Assembly: GCF_018381315.1 (NCBI RefSeq)
Contig: NZ_JAGZSD010000012.1
Location: 38,680 to 102,679 of the forward strand
DNA: 64,000 bases
Origin: Anaerostipes sp.
GTDB lineage: Bacteria > Bacillota > Clostridia > Lachnospirales > Lachnospiraceae
Direction: 5' to 3'
Below the pieces are notes generated by a model. The model searched no databases. It saw nothing but the letters and a program-made list of their open reading frames with translations, and was not told the DNA's origin. Of the stretch, positions 26,167 to 35,088 are shown piece after piece. Every line of letters begins with the position of its first letter. Position 1 is the first letter of the stretch. The translations under genes and the position numbers were made by a program.

Positions 26167-26295
26167 ATTTGTAAATCAGTTTACAAATGTATATTATCAC
26201 GCAATAAACAAGAAATCAATGCAATTTCAGAAATATCTGTATTCTTTTTATTTATATATCGGGTACAAATTATAATTTTGTAAATTAGTTTACGT
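26167..26295. promoter_or_regulatory. Two SorC-type operator palindromes in the glycyl radical enzyme control region
   Basis: A perfect palindrome at 26167-26188 has arms ATTTGTAAA and TTTACAAAT around TCAG. A second copy at 26277-26294 reads TTTGTAAA-TTAG-TTTACG. They share the core GTAAAtyAGTTTAC and lie 30 bp from the enzyme start and about 125 bp from the regulator start respectively. They are the likely binding sites of the SorC-type regulator encoded at 26421. Confidence 0.7.
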
Positions 26296-26420
26296 TTTTT
26301 CAAAAGCAATCAGTCTGCTTTCATTGACATTTTGAAATATTGTTGACACTAATTATGCGGAAGTAGTATTGTTAAACTGACAGTTACACAATCTATGTTC
26401 TGATTTTACAGGAGTTTAAT

Positions 26421-27386
26421 ATGGCATTATCACAAGATTATAAGCATGACTTAAAGGTAAAAGCTGCTTATTATTATTACAAAAAAAACAAGAAGCTTTC
26501 AGAAATAGCTGATATTTTAAACATATCCAGAGTTACTCTCAATAAATTATTGGAAGAGGCGTTATCTGACGGAATCGTCCGAATTGATATTATCGATCAG
26601 GATAACATTACCGGAATTTTAGAATTAGAAGAGATGATAAAAGAAAAGTTTTCTTTAAAAGACATTCATATCGTTCCTTCTGTGTCAGGCAGCCATCATG
26701 ATGTGGCATATGCAGCCGCCAGATTAGTGGATCATATGATGTTTGACGGTATTAAAATCTCCTTAACCTGGGGAGCAACATTGGAACTTCTTGTGGATTA
26801 TTTAAAAGGCAGCAATTTTATCAGAAACATTGAAGTTTATACGCTGGTGGGAGCCCAGGGAACGATTGGCATGCAGATGCAGCCAAACACAATTGCACAG
26901 AATCTTCTAAAAAAATATAAAGGTACCGGTTATGTTATGAACGCTCCCTTTATGTGTGATACATCAGAAGCAGCACAAACGATCATGAATGACAGTTCCT
27001 TCACTTCCATTGTGGAGAAAACAAAAGATTCTGATTTAACGCTCGTTGGTTTGGGGCCAACACCGAACACATCCTCTAATATTACGGATATGCGTTATGA
27101 TATGGAAATTGTTAAAGAACTGAAGAACAATAATGTATGTGGGGATATTTGCTCTAACTTCTATGATATATATGGCCAGATATGCAGAAATCCTCTCTGT
27201 GACAGATTTATTAAAGTGAGCATAGATGAGATCAGGCAGCATAAGAACGTGGTGGGCATTGCCAATGGAAACCATAAGGTTGCCTCAATTCTCGGCGCAT
27301 TAAATGGAGGATATTTAGATACGTTAATTACAGACCAAAACACTATGATCAGTGTTATGGAGATGGCAGAACATTTAGGCATCTGA
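26421..27386 (+). CDS. SorC/DeoR-family regulator of the glycyl radical enzyme operon
   Basis: 321 aa. N-terminal HTH (KKLSEIADILNISRVTLNKL) and a SorC sugar-phosphate-binding domain (GIKISLTWGATLELLVDYL; LVGLGPTPNTSSN). ACAGGAG precedes the ATG. It is divergent from the glycyl radical enzyme with two palindromic operators in the shared region. SorC proteins respond to phosphorylated sugars, which supports a sugar-phosphate inducer for this pathway. Confidence 0.9.
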   Translation: MALSQDYKHDLKVKAAYYYYKKNKKLSEIADILNISRVTLNKLLEEALSDGIVRIDIIDQDNITGILELEEMIKEKFSLKDIHIVPSVSGSHHDVAYAAARLVDHMMFDGIKISLTWGATLELLVDYLKGSNFIRNIEVYTLVGAQGTIGMQMQPNTIAQNLLKKYKGTGYVMNAPFMCDTSEAAQTIMNDSSFTSIVEKTKDSDLTLVGLGPTPNTSSNITDMRYDMEIVKELKNNNVCGDICSNFYDIYGQICRNPLCDRFIKVSIDEIRQHKNVVGIANGNHKVASILGALNGGYLDTLITDQNTMISVMEMAEHLGI

Positions 27387-27404
27387 TGGCCCGTATGAAC
27401 TTTA

Positions 27405-27468
27405 TTAAAGTCAGCAAAGCTCCATAAAACATATTGCTTCAATGGGCTTTGCTGACTTTAATTTTTTT
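27405..27468. terminator. Bidirectional terminator between sorC-like and MFS genes
   Basis: Sixteen-base perfect arms (27405-27420 and 27446-27461) around a 25-base loop, followed by a T run at 27462-27468. The stop codon of the MFS gene lies inside the loop. Confidence 0.85.
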
Positions 27469-28686
27469 CACAGCATGTTTCACAAACGCTGCAGTTCCAA
27501 AGCTCGCCGCAGATACAAAAAGAAACACCATCGGCACCGTAAGCCCCACTTCTAAAATCTGCCCAAATAGAATCTGTCCCGGCGGGATAGTAGCTGTGGC
27601 TGCCGCCGTAGAAAAGGCACTGGTTTTTCCAAGCATATCCCCGGGGACTGCCTGCTGCATATAGGTCAAAGAAATGACATTTGAAAGCCCCAGGGAAAGC
27701 ATAACTGTAAATCCCCCTGCTGCAAAGGCTGATAAGTTTACGAAAGGACTTTGAGAAAGAATGCCGGCAAAACACATAAGGAAGAAAGCAGCCGGCATCA
27801 GATAAAGTACCCTGTGGATGTTCTCCATAGAAAAATATTTGGGACATATGCTGATCAGCATACCTCCTGAAATCATTCCAAGCACAGTAATTCCTTCCAC
27901 AGTACCATAGATTTCAGATGAAAGTCCCAGTACGTTTTTAATGAAGTGAGGCGCTGCCACAGAAAAAACCGGAACAATAAACAGATTTGACAGGCCATAG
28001 GAGACTATCATTTTTAATACCACCGGCCTGGATTTTTTTAAGTACAAAAATCCCTGATGCATTTCCTTCACACTTCCCAGAAGGGCCGGCTTATTTTCAG
28101 ATCTTTTTATCTCTTCCTGCATGCTGAGGCAGGTTTCCATCAATGCTGACGCAAAAAAACTGATTCCATTCAGCAGAACAATCCAGCGGATTCCAAAGAA
28201 ACCATAGAGCATCCCGGCAACGACCGGTCCTGCAAAATTGGCAGCCGACCCAATCTGCTGAATGATGCCATTGGCCCTATAAAGCTGTCCGTCCGGCACA
28301 ACCAGAGGTATGGAAGCCGTCACTGCCGGTGCGTATACAGTACTTGCTGCAGACAAAAGGATCATCGTCACCGCAATGACAGCCGGACGGTCATTCCCTG
28401 AAAACAAAACGACCGCATAACAGCTGATAACTGCGGCGCTGAACAGGTCTGTAAAGATCATCACTTTCTTTTTGGAGAAGGAATCTGTTATTTTCCCGGC
28501 CGCAGGGGCAAGAAGCACATAAGGCAGCATCGAGACAGCAAGAATCGCAGAAAACAGACCAGGGCTTCCTGTCAGATCCAGAACATAGAGGGACATGCTG
28601 AACCGCTGCACAGCACTTCCGAGCAGAGAGATCAGCTGCCCTGCTGCAATCATCCTGAAATTCTTCTTATTCACTGCTCTGCTCAT
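27439..28686 (-). CDS. MFS transporter, siderophore-export-like
   Basis: 415 aa with about eleven to twelve TM segments. MFS features include AGKITDSFSKKKVMIF (the loop 2-3 motif) and the internal pseudo-repeat. It belongs to the MFS group that includes enterobactin exporter EntS and MFS proteins in Gram-positive iron operons. It is the last gene of the ferric-siderophore ABC operon, starting with an ATGA overlap with the ATPase gene. It may release imported chelate or export a siderophore, but no siderophore biosynthesis gene is present here. Confidence 0.8.
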   Translation of the reverse strand: MSRAVNKKNFRMIAAGQLISLLGSAVQRFSMSLYVLDLTGSPGLFSAILAVSMLPYVLLAPAAGKITDSFSKKKVMIFTDLFSAAVISCYAVVLFSGNDRPAVIAVTMILLSAASTVYAPAVTASIPLVVPDGQLYRANGIIQQIGSAANFAGPVVAGMLYGFFGIRWIVLLNGISFFASALMETCLSMQEEIKRSENKPALLGSVKEMHQGFLYLKKSRPVVLKMIVSYGLSNLFIVPVFSVAAPHFIKNVLGLSSEIYGTVEGITVLGMISGGMLISICPKYFSMENIHRVLYLMPAAFFLMCFAGILSQSPFVNLSAFAAGGFTVMLSLGLSNVISLTYMQQAVPGDMLGKTSAFSTAAATATIPPGQILFGQILEVGLTVPMVFLFVSAASFGTAAFVKHAVKKIKVSKAH

Positions 28687-29471
28687 TCCAATTCATACTC
28701 AGTACAGACAGGATATGATCCGCACTCGCTCATGGCAAGCTTTGCCCGAATACCATAGAGCTGCTTTAAATTCTCTTCTGTTATAACATCCGCCGGGGCA
28801 CCCTCAAATACCATATTCCCTTCCTTCATTCCGATAATATGATCTGCAAATCTGGAGGCATGATTAATTTCATGTATCACCATCACAATGGTTGTGCCGT
28901 TCTTTTGGTTTAATTCCTTAAGGAGAGACAAAATTTCCAGCTGGTGGGACATGTCAAGATAGGTCGTAGGTTCATCCAAAATAAGAATCTCCGTTTCCTG
29001 TGCCAGGGCCATGGCAATAAATGCCCGCTGTCTCTGGCCTCCGGAAAGAAAGTCCGCCCTTCTGTCTTTCAATTCTTCGATCCCTGTGGCTTCCATAGCC
29101 CAGCGTATGACCTGATGGTCATGTTCAGACAGTCCCCCGACAGGCTTCTGGTATGGAAATCTGCCGTAGGCCACCAGCTCTTTCACTAAAAGCCCCTCGG
29201 GTACCTGAGGACTTTGGGGCAGGACTGCCATCTGTTTTGCAGTCTCCTTAGGAGCCTGTTTCCTGATCTGATTTCCGTTAATCAGGATCTCCCCTTTATC
29301 AGGCCTGAGTATCCCCGCCACAGTTTTGATCATGGTAGATTTTCCGCATCCGTTAGCTCCCACCACAACGGTAATCTTTCCTTCCGGAATATTCAGATTC
29401 AGTTTTGGTATTACGATCGTCTTTTCATAGGAAACCGTAATATTCCGTACTTGGATCTTTTGCTGTTCCAT
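28683..29471 (-). CDS. Ferric-siderophore ABC transporter ATP-binding protein
   Basis: 262 aa, FecE/FhuC-type. Walker A VVGANGCGKST, signature LSGGQRQRAFIAMALAQ, Walker B ILILDEPTTYLD and the H-loop VIHEINHAS. It powers uptake with the two FecCD-type permeases upstream (9-bp gap). The operon order in transcription is binding lipoprotein, permease, permease, ATPase, MFS. Confidence 0.93.
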   Translation of the reverse strand: MEQQKIQVRNITVSYEKTIVIPKLNLNIPEGKITVVVGANGCGKSTMIKTVAGILRPDKGEILINGNQIRKQAPKETAKQMAVLPQSPQVPEGLLVKELVAYGRFPYQKPVGGLSEHDHQVIRWAMEATGIEELKDRRADFLSGGQRQRAFIAMALAQETEILILDEPTTYLDMSHQLEILSLLKELNQKNGTTIVMVIHEINHASRFADHIIGMKEGNMVFEGAPADVITEENLKQLYGIRAKLAMSECGSYPVCTEYELE

Positions 29472-29480
29472 TCTTAACCT

Positions 29481-30488
29481 TTACCTTTCCTTCATCAGCA
29501 GATAAATAAAATACGGCACTCCGACCAGAGAAATCATAATGCCCGCCGGTATTTCCAGCGGAGAAAACAGAGTCCTTGCCAGTGTATCCGCGCCTAAAAC
29601 CAGAATACTGCTTATACATGCAGCAGCAGGGATCTGGCGCCGGTGGACCGGTCCTACAAGGCGTTTCGCCAGATGCGGTCCGATCAGCCCTGCAAATGCA
29701 ATATTCCCGGCTACGGAAGTGGCACAGGCTGCCAGACATACAGCAAGCACCAGAAGAACCTTCCTCTCACGCTCTGCGCTGACCCCCAAACCCACGGCCA
29801 TTTCATCCCCCAGATCCATGACATCCAGAATTCTGTTTTTATAAAAAACCACACCTGTCAGTATCAGAATAATTGGCGCTGTCACAGCCGCATATATCCA
29901 GCTGCTTCCCCAAAGACTTCCCCCGATCCATGCCAGAGCCTGGTTATAGTCTCCCTTGGACATATTCAGCTGGTAAAGTGTGATGAGTGCATTGATCCCA
30001 GTATTTACCCCTATACCTGCCAGGATCATTTTTACAGGCTTCACACTTCCATTTTCCCTGGCCAGAAAATAAATGCATAAGAAACTGATAAAAGCTCCCG
30101 CTGCCGCTGCAACAGGCATCAGTAAGACTGTCTGCATGCCTATTGCCGAATAATAGACCGAATTCTGTGCAGATACCAGAAGCACCACGGCCATAGCTGC
30201 TCCCGCATTGATTCCGATGATGCCGGGCTCCGCCAGCTCATTTTTTGTAACACTCTGCAGAATACAGCCGGAGACAGAAAGGGCTGCTCCCACAAGAATT
30301 GCCGTCACTGCCCTTGGAAGCCTCAGGTCAAAAACAGCAATATTCTGCATCCCGTCCCCTTTTCCAAAAAGAGTTCTTAAGACATCACCTGCTGTCATCG
30401 AATAGCTTCCGTACATCAGTGCTCCCACAAAAACAGCCAGCAGTGAAGCAGTAAGCAGGATGGCTGCCATCCGTCTTCTTTTTTTCAT
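29481..30488 (-). CDS. FecCD-family siderophore permease, second subunit
   Basis: 335 aa from ATG 30488, which has an AAAGGAG site and forms an ATGA overlap with the preceding permease; a GTG nine codons earlier is possible. About ten TM segments with the FecCD motifs RLPRAVTAILVGAALSVSGC and NELAEPGIIGINAGAA. It pairs with the first permease to form the membrane channel. Confidence 0.92.
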   Translation of the reverse strand: MKKRRRMAAILLTASLLAVFVGALMYGSYSMTAGDVLRTLFGKGDGMQNIAVFDLRLPRAVTAILVGAALSVSGCILQSVTKNELAEPGIIGINAGAAMAVVLLVSAQNSVYYSAIGMQTVLLMPVAAAAGAFISFLCIYFLARENGSVKPVKMILAGIGVNTGINALITLYQLNMSKGDYNQALAWIGGSLWGSSWIYAAVTAPIILILTGVVFYKNRILDVMDLGDEMAVGLGVSAERERKVLLVLAVCLAACATSVAGNIAFAGLIGPHLAKRLVGPVHRRQIPAAACISSILVLGADTLARTLFSPLEIPAGIMISLVGVPYFIYLLMKER

Positions 30489-31468
30489 CTGCTTGTCTCC
30501 TTTCTGATCATCCACAAAAACACAGGGACTCCGATGATGGAAGTGAAAAGTCCAACCGGTGTTTCATAGGGCTGGTTGGCTAAACGTGCTGCCAGATCCG
30601 CCCATACCATCAAAACACTGCCGCCCAAAAATGACAGCGGCAGCAGGCTTCTGTAATCATGACAAAACATTTTTCTGACCATATGAGGGATAATCAAACC
30701 CACGAAAGCAATATTTCCTGCACTGGCTGCACATACTGCACAAATAGGAATCAAAAGAAGAATGGAAATAAGCCTGACTTTGGCCGGACTCACTCCCAGA
30801 CCCACAGCTGCCTCATCCCCAAGGCTTAAAACATTCATGCGTCCTGCCAGAAAACAGGACAGGATCAAGGCAAAAACCCCCATCGGGACCAGCATCGCCA
30901 CATGTGCCCATGTGACTGATTTAAATCCGCCTGCTGCCCAAAAAGCAAGCTCCTGCGAACGATTCCCAAGGATGCCGATCAAAGAAGACAGGGACAGAAA
31001 AAATGTCCCTAAAGCTGTTCCCGCCAGCAAAAGCCTTGAGATAGTTAATTTTGATGTTCTTAAACAGAAGCCAAGCACAAGAATGCCTCCTAAAAAAGCT
31101 CCCAAAAGTGCGGCGGCAGTAATACTGAATAATCCTGAAACCGCCGGAAGAACACTTGCCGCTGCCACCGCCAGGGAAGCTCCCTGTGTCATGCCCATAA
31201 TGGACGGCTCTGCCAGAGGGTTTCTGGTAACTCCCTGCATGACGGCTCCGGCCAAAGCCAGCATACCTCCGGTCAGTGCAGCTGCTGCTGTTCTTGGAAG
31301 CCTCACGTCCCGCACCAGTTTAATCTCCAGTGAGTCCCCTCCTTTTAAAAGTGCGGAAGCCACCGTATCAAACGGCAGCCTTTTTGCTCCTAAACAAACA
31401 GCCAGCAGCATTCCCGCGGTTAACAGAACTGCAGAAAGTATCAGAAAAACAGAAACCTTCTTATTCAT
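30485..31468 (-). CDS. FecCD-family siderophore permease, first subunit
   Basis: 327 aa, about ten TM segments. Motifs RLPRTAAAALTGGMLALAGA and NPLAEPSIMGMTQGAS. It overlaps the binding-protein gene by 8 bp and the second permease by 4 bp, so the operon is tightly coupled. It forms a heterodimeric BtuCD-like channel with the next product. Confidence 0.92.
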   Translation of the reverse strand: MNKKVSVFLILSAVLLTAGMLLAVCLGAKRLPFDTVASALLKGGDSLEIKLVRDVRLPRTAAAALTGGMLALAGAVMQGVTRNPLAEPSIMGMTQGASLAVAAASVLPAVSGLFSITAAALLGAFLGGILVLGFCLRTSKLTISRLLLAGTALGTFFLSLSSLIGILGNRSQELAFWAAGGFKSVTWAHVAMLVPMGVFALILSCFLAGRMNVLSLGDEAAVGLGVSPAKVRLISILLLIPICAVCAASAGNIAFVGLIIPHMVRKMFCHDYRSLLPLSFLGGSVLMVWADLAARLANQPYETPVGLFTSIIGVPVFLWMIRKETSR

Positions 31469-32423
31469 TCATCTTCCCCATCAGGCTGTTCATTTCATCT
31501 AAAAATGCGAGCCGTCCGATGGAGCTGTATCCCTGGTTAAAGTATGGGCTGGCCGGAAGTTCCGTTACATGACCCTGCTTTACAGCCGGAAGCTCTTTCC
31601 ACACAGAATTTTTGTTTAGAGCTTCCATATCATCTTTCGTACCAACAGCAAGAATATAATCTGCTTCAATAGATGCCAATCCTTCATAGGAAACAACCGG
31701 AAGACTGATATCTTTCTGCTTCGGCAGCCCCTTCGGACGTTTTAACCCCATATCTTCATATAAGATACTTCCGATTCCTGCCTTATCATAGACAAAGATC
31801 TGTCCTCCGCTGGCAAGAATTGAAAGATAGCTTTTATTTTCTCCGTAGGTTTTCTTTATCTCTTTTCCTTTTTCTGCAGCCTTTTTTTCATAAGACGCAA
31901 GCCATTTCCCGGCCTTGTCCTCTTTCTGCATAATCTTTGCCACCGCCTGCACGTCTTCCTTCCAGTCTGTCTGTGCCAGCTTCAGCATAACCGTCGGAGC
32001 AGCCTTGGACAGCTGCTGATACATTTTTTCCTGAACAGAGGAAATAATAATAAGGTCCGGTTTTAATGCCAGAATTTTTTCAACATCCATTTTATCCTGC
32101 ATACTGTAGCCTAAGATTTCTGCTCCCTTTAATTTCTTTTCCAAATATGCCGGAAACTTTGTATAATCATAGGCATCTGAATTTGCAGTTCCTATTACAG
32201 AATAGCCAAGAACAGACAGGATATCACTGTTGCCGCTGATATCAACGATTCTCTTAGGATTGGCAGGTATCTCTACCTTTCCTTTTGCATCTGTGACAGT
32301 AACCGTTTTATCTTTTTCTTTTTCAGCCTGTTTGTCCTCCCTGCCTGCACAGCCTGCCAGCACTGCTGCCACAGCAGCCAGAACAAAAATGATGGTTATA
32401 AATTTTGACTTTTGATTTCCCAT
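31461..32423 (-). CDS. Ferric-siderophore-binding lipoprotein
   Basis: 320 aa. Lipoprotein signal with lipobox VLAGC near residue 25, then a class III periplasmic-binding fold (NPKRIVDISGNSDILSVLG; ILALKPDLIIISSVQEK). It is membrane-anchored on the outer face and delivers an iron chelate to the permeases. It is the first gene of the operon, downstream of a DtxR-like box and opposite an AraC regulator of the PchR type. The exact siderophore is unknown. Confidence 0.9.
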   Translation of the reverse strand: MGNQKSKFITIIFVLAAVAAVLAGCAGREDKQAEKEKDKTVTVTDAKGKVEIPANPKRIVDISGNSDILSVLGYSVIGTANSDAYDYTKFPAYLEKKLKGAEILGYSMQDKMDVEKILALKPDLIIISSVQEKMYQQLSKAAPTVMLKLAQTDWKEDVQAVAKIMQKEDKAGKWLASYEKKAAEKGKEIKKTYGENKSYLSILASGGQIFVYDKAGIGSILYEDMGLKRPKGLPKQKDISLPVVSYEGLASIEADYILAVGTKDDMEALNKNSVWKELPAVKQGHVTELPASPYFNQGYSSIGRLAFLDEMNSLMGKMNE

Positions 32424-32456
32424 TGTACTTCTATCCTTTCTTCGTGTATACTATCT

Positions 32457-32475
32457 TTAGTTAGCCTAAGCTAAC
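32457..32475. promoter_or_regulatory. DtxR/IdeR-like iron box
   Basis: TTAGTTAGCCTAAGCTAAC lies 34 bases upstream of the lipoprotein start. It closely resembles the DtxR/IdeR consensus TTAGGTTAGSCTAACCTAA, with one base missing and one changed. GTTAGC/GCTAAC form the dyad. This implies iron-dependent repression by a DtxR-family protein, encoded elsewhere. Confidence 0.7.
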
Positions 32476-32591
32476 AACCTCGCAACGTATTGTACCGAAA
32501 TCTGATTCGCTTTTCAATGAAAAGCTCCTGTATTCATTCAGTTGAATTAATTTGACATCTTATTGAATAAAAATCGAAAGGATTCAATCTT

Positions 32592-33593
32592 ATGACAGTT
32601 ACATCCAGCAAAGCTTTTCGTGAAGAAGTTTTAAGACAGCTTTCTTTCCAGCCGTATACTCAGGGAAACTGTACCTTATATAAAAATACATCGGCTCCTG
32701 AAAATGGCTGTTTCCTGTATTATTCCCGTCCAGGTTATTATGAGCTTGGAATTGCAGATTATACAGTGCCAAAGGATTTTCAGATTCAATTTGACAACCC
32801 TGAGCCCCTGATCCGGTTCGGAACCGTATATGAAGGCCGTACAAAATTTCAGTTAAAAAACCAGCAGGTATCTTCATTTTCGCCGTCATCCTTCTTTGTT
32901 GCAGAGAAAAATTTGAAAGGAAAACAGGCATGGCACAAGGGACAGCATTTCCATGGAACAGAAATCACTGTCCACAGCGCTTTTCTTGATGAAGTAGTTT
33001 CAAAAACTTTCCCGGAAGTCTTGTCTTTAAAGGACTTTAAACAAAATCACACGTACCGCTACCTTCCTCCGCCTGTGATCTCTGTCATACACCAGTTTAA
33101 CAGTCTGTCTGCATCCGGACGTTTAACCCCCCTGTTTTTGGAAAGCAAAGTCCTTGAATGTCTTGCCCTTTTGACAGAGGAGATCAAAAAGCCAAAAGAC
33201 AATATGTTTGCACACCAAATTGATTATGGGACTGTCAGGATTGGTTCAGACCGCTGGTTCCGCCTCACGGCTGCTGATCTTCATGCCATACAGGAAGCAC
33301 ACGATATACTGACTGAACAGGCGGTCCATCCGCCTACCATTGAAAAGCTGAGTAAGATGGTGTTTTTAAATCAGCAGAAATTAAAGGCAGGATTTGCAAA
33401 ACAATATCATATGACCATCGGTGAATATACCAACAGCCTGAGAATGGCTATGGCTGCCGGCCTTCTCTCAACCACCGATCTTTCAGTCAGCGATATTGCA
33501 AAAAAGACAGGCTATCTGTACAGCGGCAATTTTTCTAAAAAATTCAAAAATCATTTTGGCGTAAGTCCGCTGGAATACCGCAGATCACAGTAA
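32592..33593 (+). CDS. AraC-family regulator, PchR/siderophore-sensing type
   Basis: 333 aa. The C-terminal AraC double HTH (about 235-333) carries IEKLSKMVFLNQQKLKAGFA and ISDIAKKTGYLYSGNFSKKF-type helices. The N-terminal sensor domain resembles PchR/YbtA proteins that activate siderophore uptake when the chelate is present. It is divergent from the siderophore operon with a 168-bp shared region. Activation of that operon by ferric siderophore is inferred. Confidence 0.88.
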   Translation: MTVTSSKAFREEVLRQLSFQPYTQGNCTLYKNTSAPENGCFLYYSRPGYYELGIADYTVPKDFQIQFDNPEPLIRFGTVYEGRTKFQLKNQQVSSFSPSSFFVAEKNLKGKQAWHKGQHFHGTEITVHSAFLDEVVSKTFPEVLSLKDFKQNHTYRYLPPPVISVIHQFNSLSASGRLTPLFLESKVLECLALLTEEIKKPKDNMFAHQIDYGTVRIGSDRWFRLTAADLHAIQEAHDILTEQAVHPPTIEKLSKMVFLNQQKLKAGFAKQYHMTIGEYTNSLRMAMAAGLLSTTDLSVSDIAKKTGYLYSGNFSKKFKNHFGVSPLEYRRSQ

Positions 33594-33683
33594 TTGTTGA
33601 AATTTCTTTGATTTATTTCTATAATATTTTAGGAAAGGAAAATTTCATCTTTTGTTACACGCAAGAAAAAGGAGGACTAAAAA

Positions 33684-34142
33684 ATGATTAACGCTTATAA
33701 AGCATATTGGAAACATTATTTTGATTTTAAAGGAAGGACATCCCGCGGGAACTACTGGTGGGCTATCTTAGCACAGTTTATTGTTACATTTCTGGTTGGC
33801 TTCATAGCAGGAATGCTGGATATAGAGGCCCTTCAGACATTGTGGTCTCTGGCAGTTTTCATTCCATCTATATCACTGTGTGTTCGGCGCCTGCACGACC
33901 TGGACCGACCTGGATGGTGGATCATACTTATGTATGTCCCAATGATTTTATTTATAGCAAGTGCTACTATGACAACCGTATCCTTATTACTGAATTCGGG
34001 CAGCACTACTGCCGGCGGGTTCGGACTTGTAACTTTGGTATTGGGACTTATAACCCTGGTTGTAGCTGTTTATTTTCTTATTCTGTTTGTAAAGACCGGA
34101 ACAGAAGGAGCAAACCGCTATGGTATACCGGATAATGATTAA
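33684..34142 (+). CDS. DUF805 family membrane protein
   Basis: 152 aa with four TM segments. DUF805 motifs: YFDFKGRTSRGNYWWAIL, the conserved CVRRLHDLDRPGWW, and the C-terminal GTEGANRYG. Function is unknown; the family is widespread and often near envelope or stress genes. A strong AAGGAGG precedes the ATG. It stands alone, followed by a perfect hairpin. Confidence 0.92.
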   Translation: MINAYKAYWKHYFDFKGRTSRGNYWWAILAQFIVTFLVGFIAGMLDIEALQTLWSLAVFIPSISLCVRRLHDLDRPGWWIILMYVPMILFIASATMTTVSLLLNSGSTTAGGFGLVTLVLGLITLVVAVYFLILFVKTGTEGANRYGIPDND

Positions 34143-34148
34143 TCAAAA

Positions 34149-34191
34149 CCAGCGGGAGCATTCTGTCTTTAAGACAGAATGCTCCCGCTGG
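34149..34191. terminator. Perfect 19-bp hairpin after the DUF805 gene
   Basis: Arms 34149-34167 and 34173-34191 pair perfectly with a TTTAA loop. It is flanked by AT-rich DNA but has no clean T run on plus; the minus side has TTTTGATT. It probably terminates both convergent genes. Confidence 0.7.
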
Positions 34192-34208
34192 AAATATTAA
34201 AATTTTAT

Positions 34209-34832
34209 TTATTTGATTTTACCTTCTTGTGTACAATAGAATTCCAATGCTCTGCTGAACTTTTTTGAATAATTGCTTCCGGCTACAGCTTTCCCCTGCA
34301 TCTCAATACAAGCAGTTCTGCTTCCGTCAATAAAATCTTGTACATATCCGCGATTTTCCCAGTTTCCTCCTAAAACAGTATATCCAAGTTTATTAACTTT
34401 GCCAAAGAAACATCTTTTCAGAGTTTTATCGTAATAATATGTTCCGGTTATCTTACATTCTATCTCAACAGACTTCGTGTCATTTACTTTGACTGTAAAG
34501 GACTTGGTTTTACTAAACTTTCCGCTCAACGAACAAGGATCCTTTAAAATATTTCCGGCAGCGGCAACATTATGGAATTCAGCTTTCGATATATCTTTTA
34601 TTGTCTTTTCAAAGGCCGCCGGATCCATAAAATCTTCATCTTTTATTTCTTTTAAAGGCAATAAGGAAATACTTTGTTTGGTTTCCTGGTTCACTTCTTC
34701 ACATATCTTTTGATACTTCTGATAATAATCCTGTTTTTTCCCATCTGCTGCAGCTTTCACTAATCTTCCTCCCAAACTAAGTGAAAGGCATAAAATCAGC
34801 ACCACACTGAACAACCGCTCCAGTTTCTTCAT
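34209..34832 (-). CDS. Secreted hypothetical protein
   Basis: 207 aa from ATG 34832 (AAAGGAG at 7-base spacing; an ATG two codons upstream is too close to the site). N-terminal signal peptide MKKLERLFSVVLILCLSLSL, cleaved near KAAADG. The mature part is Lys-rich with a beta-rich middle (SFTVKVNDTKSVEIECKITG) and three cysteines. There is no sortase motif or lipobox, so it is predicted to be released. I do not recognise the family. The gene is monocistronic. Confidence 0.6.
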   Translation of the reverse strand: MKKLERLFSVVLILCLSLSLGGRLVKAAADGKKQDYYQKYQKICEEVNQETKQSISLLPLKEIKDEDFMDPAAFEKTIKDISKAEFHNVAAAGNILKDPCSLSGKFSKTKSFTVKVNDTKSVEIECKITGTYYYDKTLKRCFFGKVNKLGYTVLGGNWENRGYVQDFIDGSRTACIEMQGKAVAGSNYSKKFSRALEFYCTQEGKIK

Positions 34833-35001
34833 AAGCATACTCCTTTCAAATCCGCTGCCAATAGAATTTTATGATAAATATAGTTATATATTAACACAAA
34901 TTTCTCAGTTTGTATGCCTTATAACTGATTTTGTACTGCATTGGACCTGTCAAAAAGTATATTTATTTATCCTGTATTTTTAACTTCCACATACCCTTCA
35001 A

Positions 35002-35037
35002 AAAATCAGGAGACAGCGAGGGCAATCGCTGTCTCCT
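35002..35037 (-). terminator. Terminator of the mannose-type PTS operon
   Basis: AGGAGACAGCGA (35008-35019) and TCGCTGTCTCCT (35026-35037) form a 12-bp stem; on the minus strand it is followed by GATTTTTT. It lies 52 bp after the dehydrogenase stop. Confidence 0.8.
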
Positions 35038-35088
35038 TTTAACATTTGTTTTTCTGTGGAGAAAAACTATCAGGTGTTACTATAATCA

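Noticed and set aside
29539..31572. Several plus-strand open frames opposite the FecCD permeases
   Set aside because: They are antisense shadows of firmly identified permease genes and have no ribosome sites.
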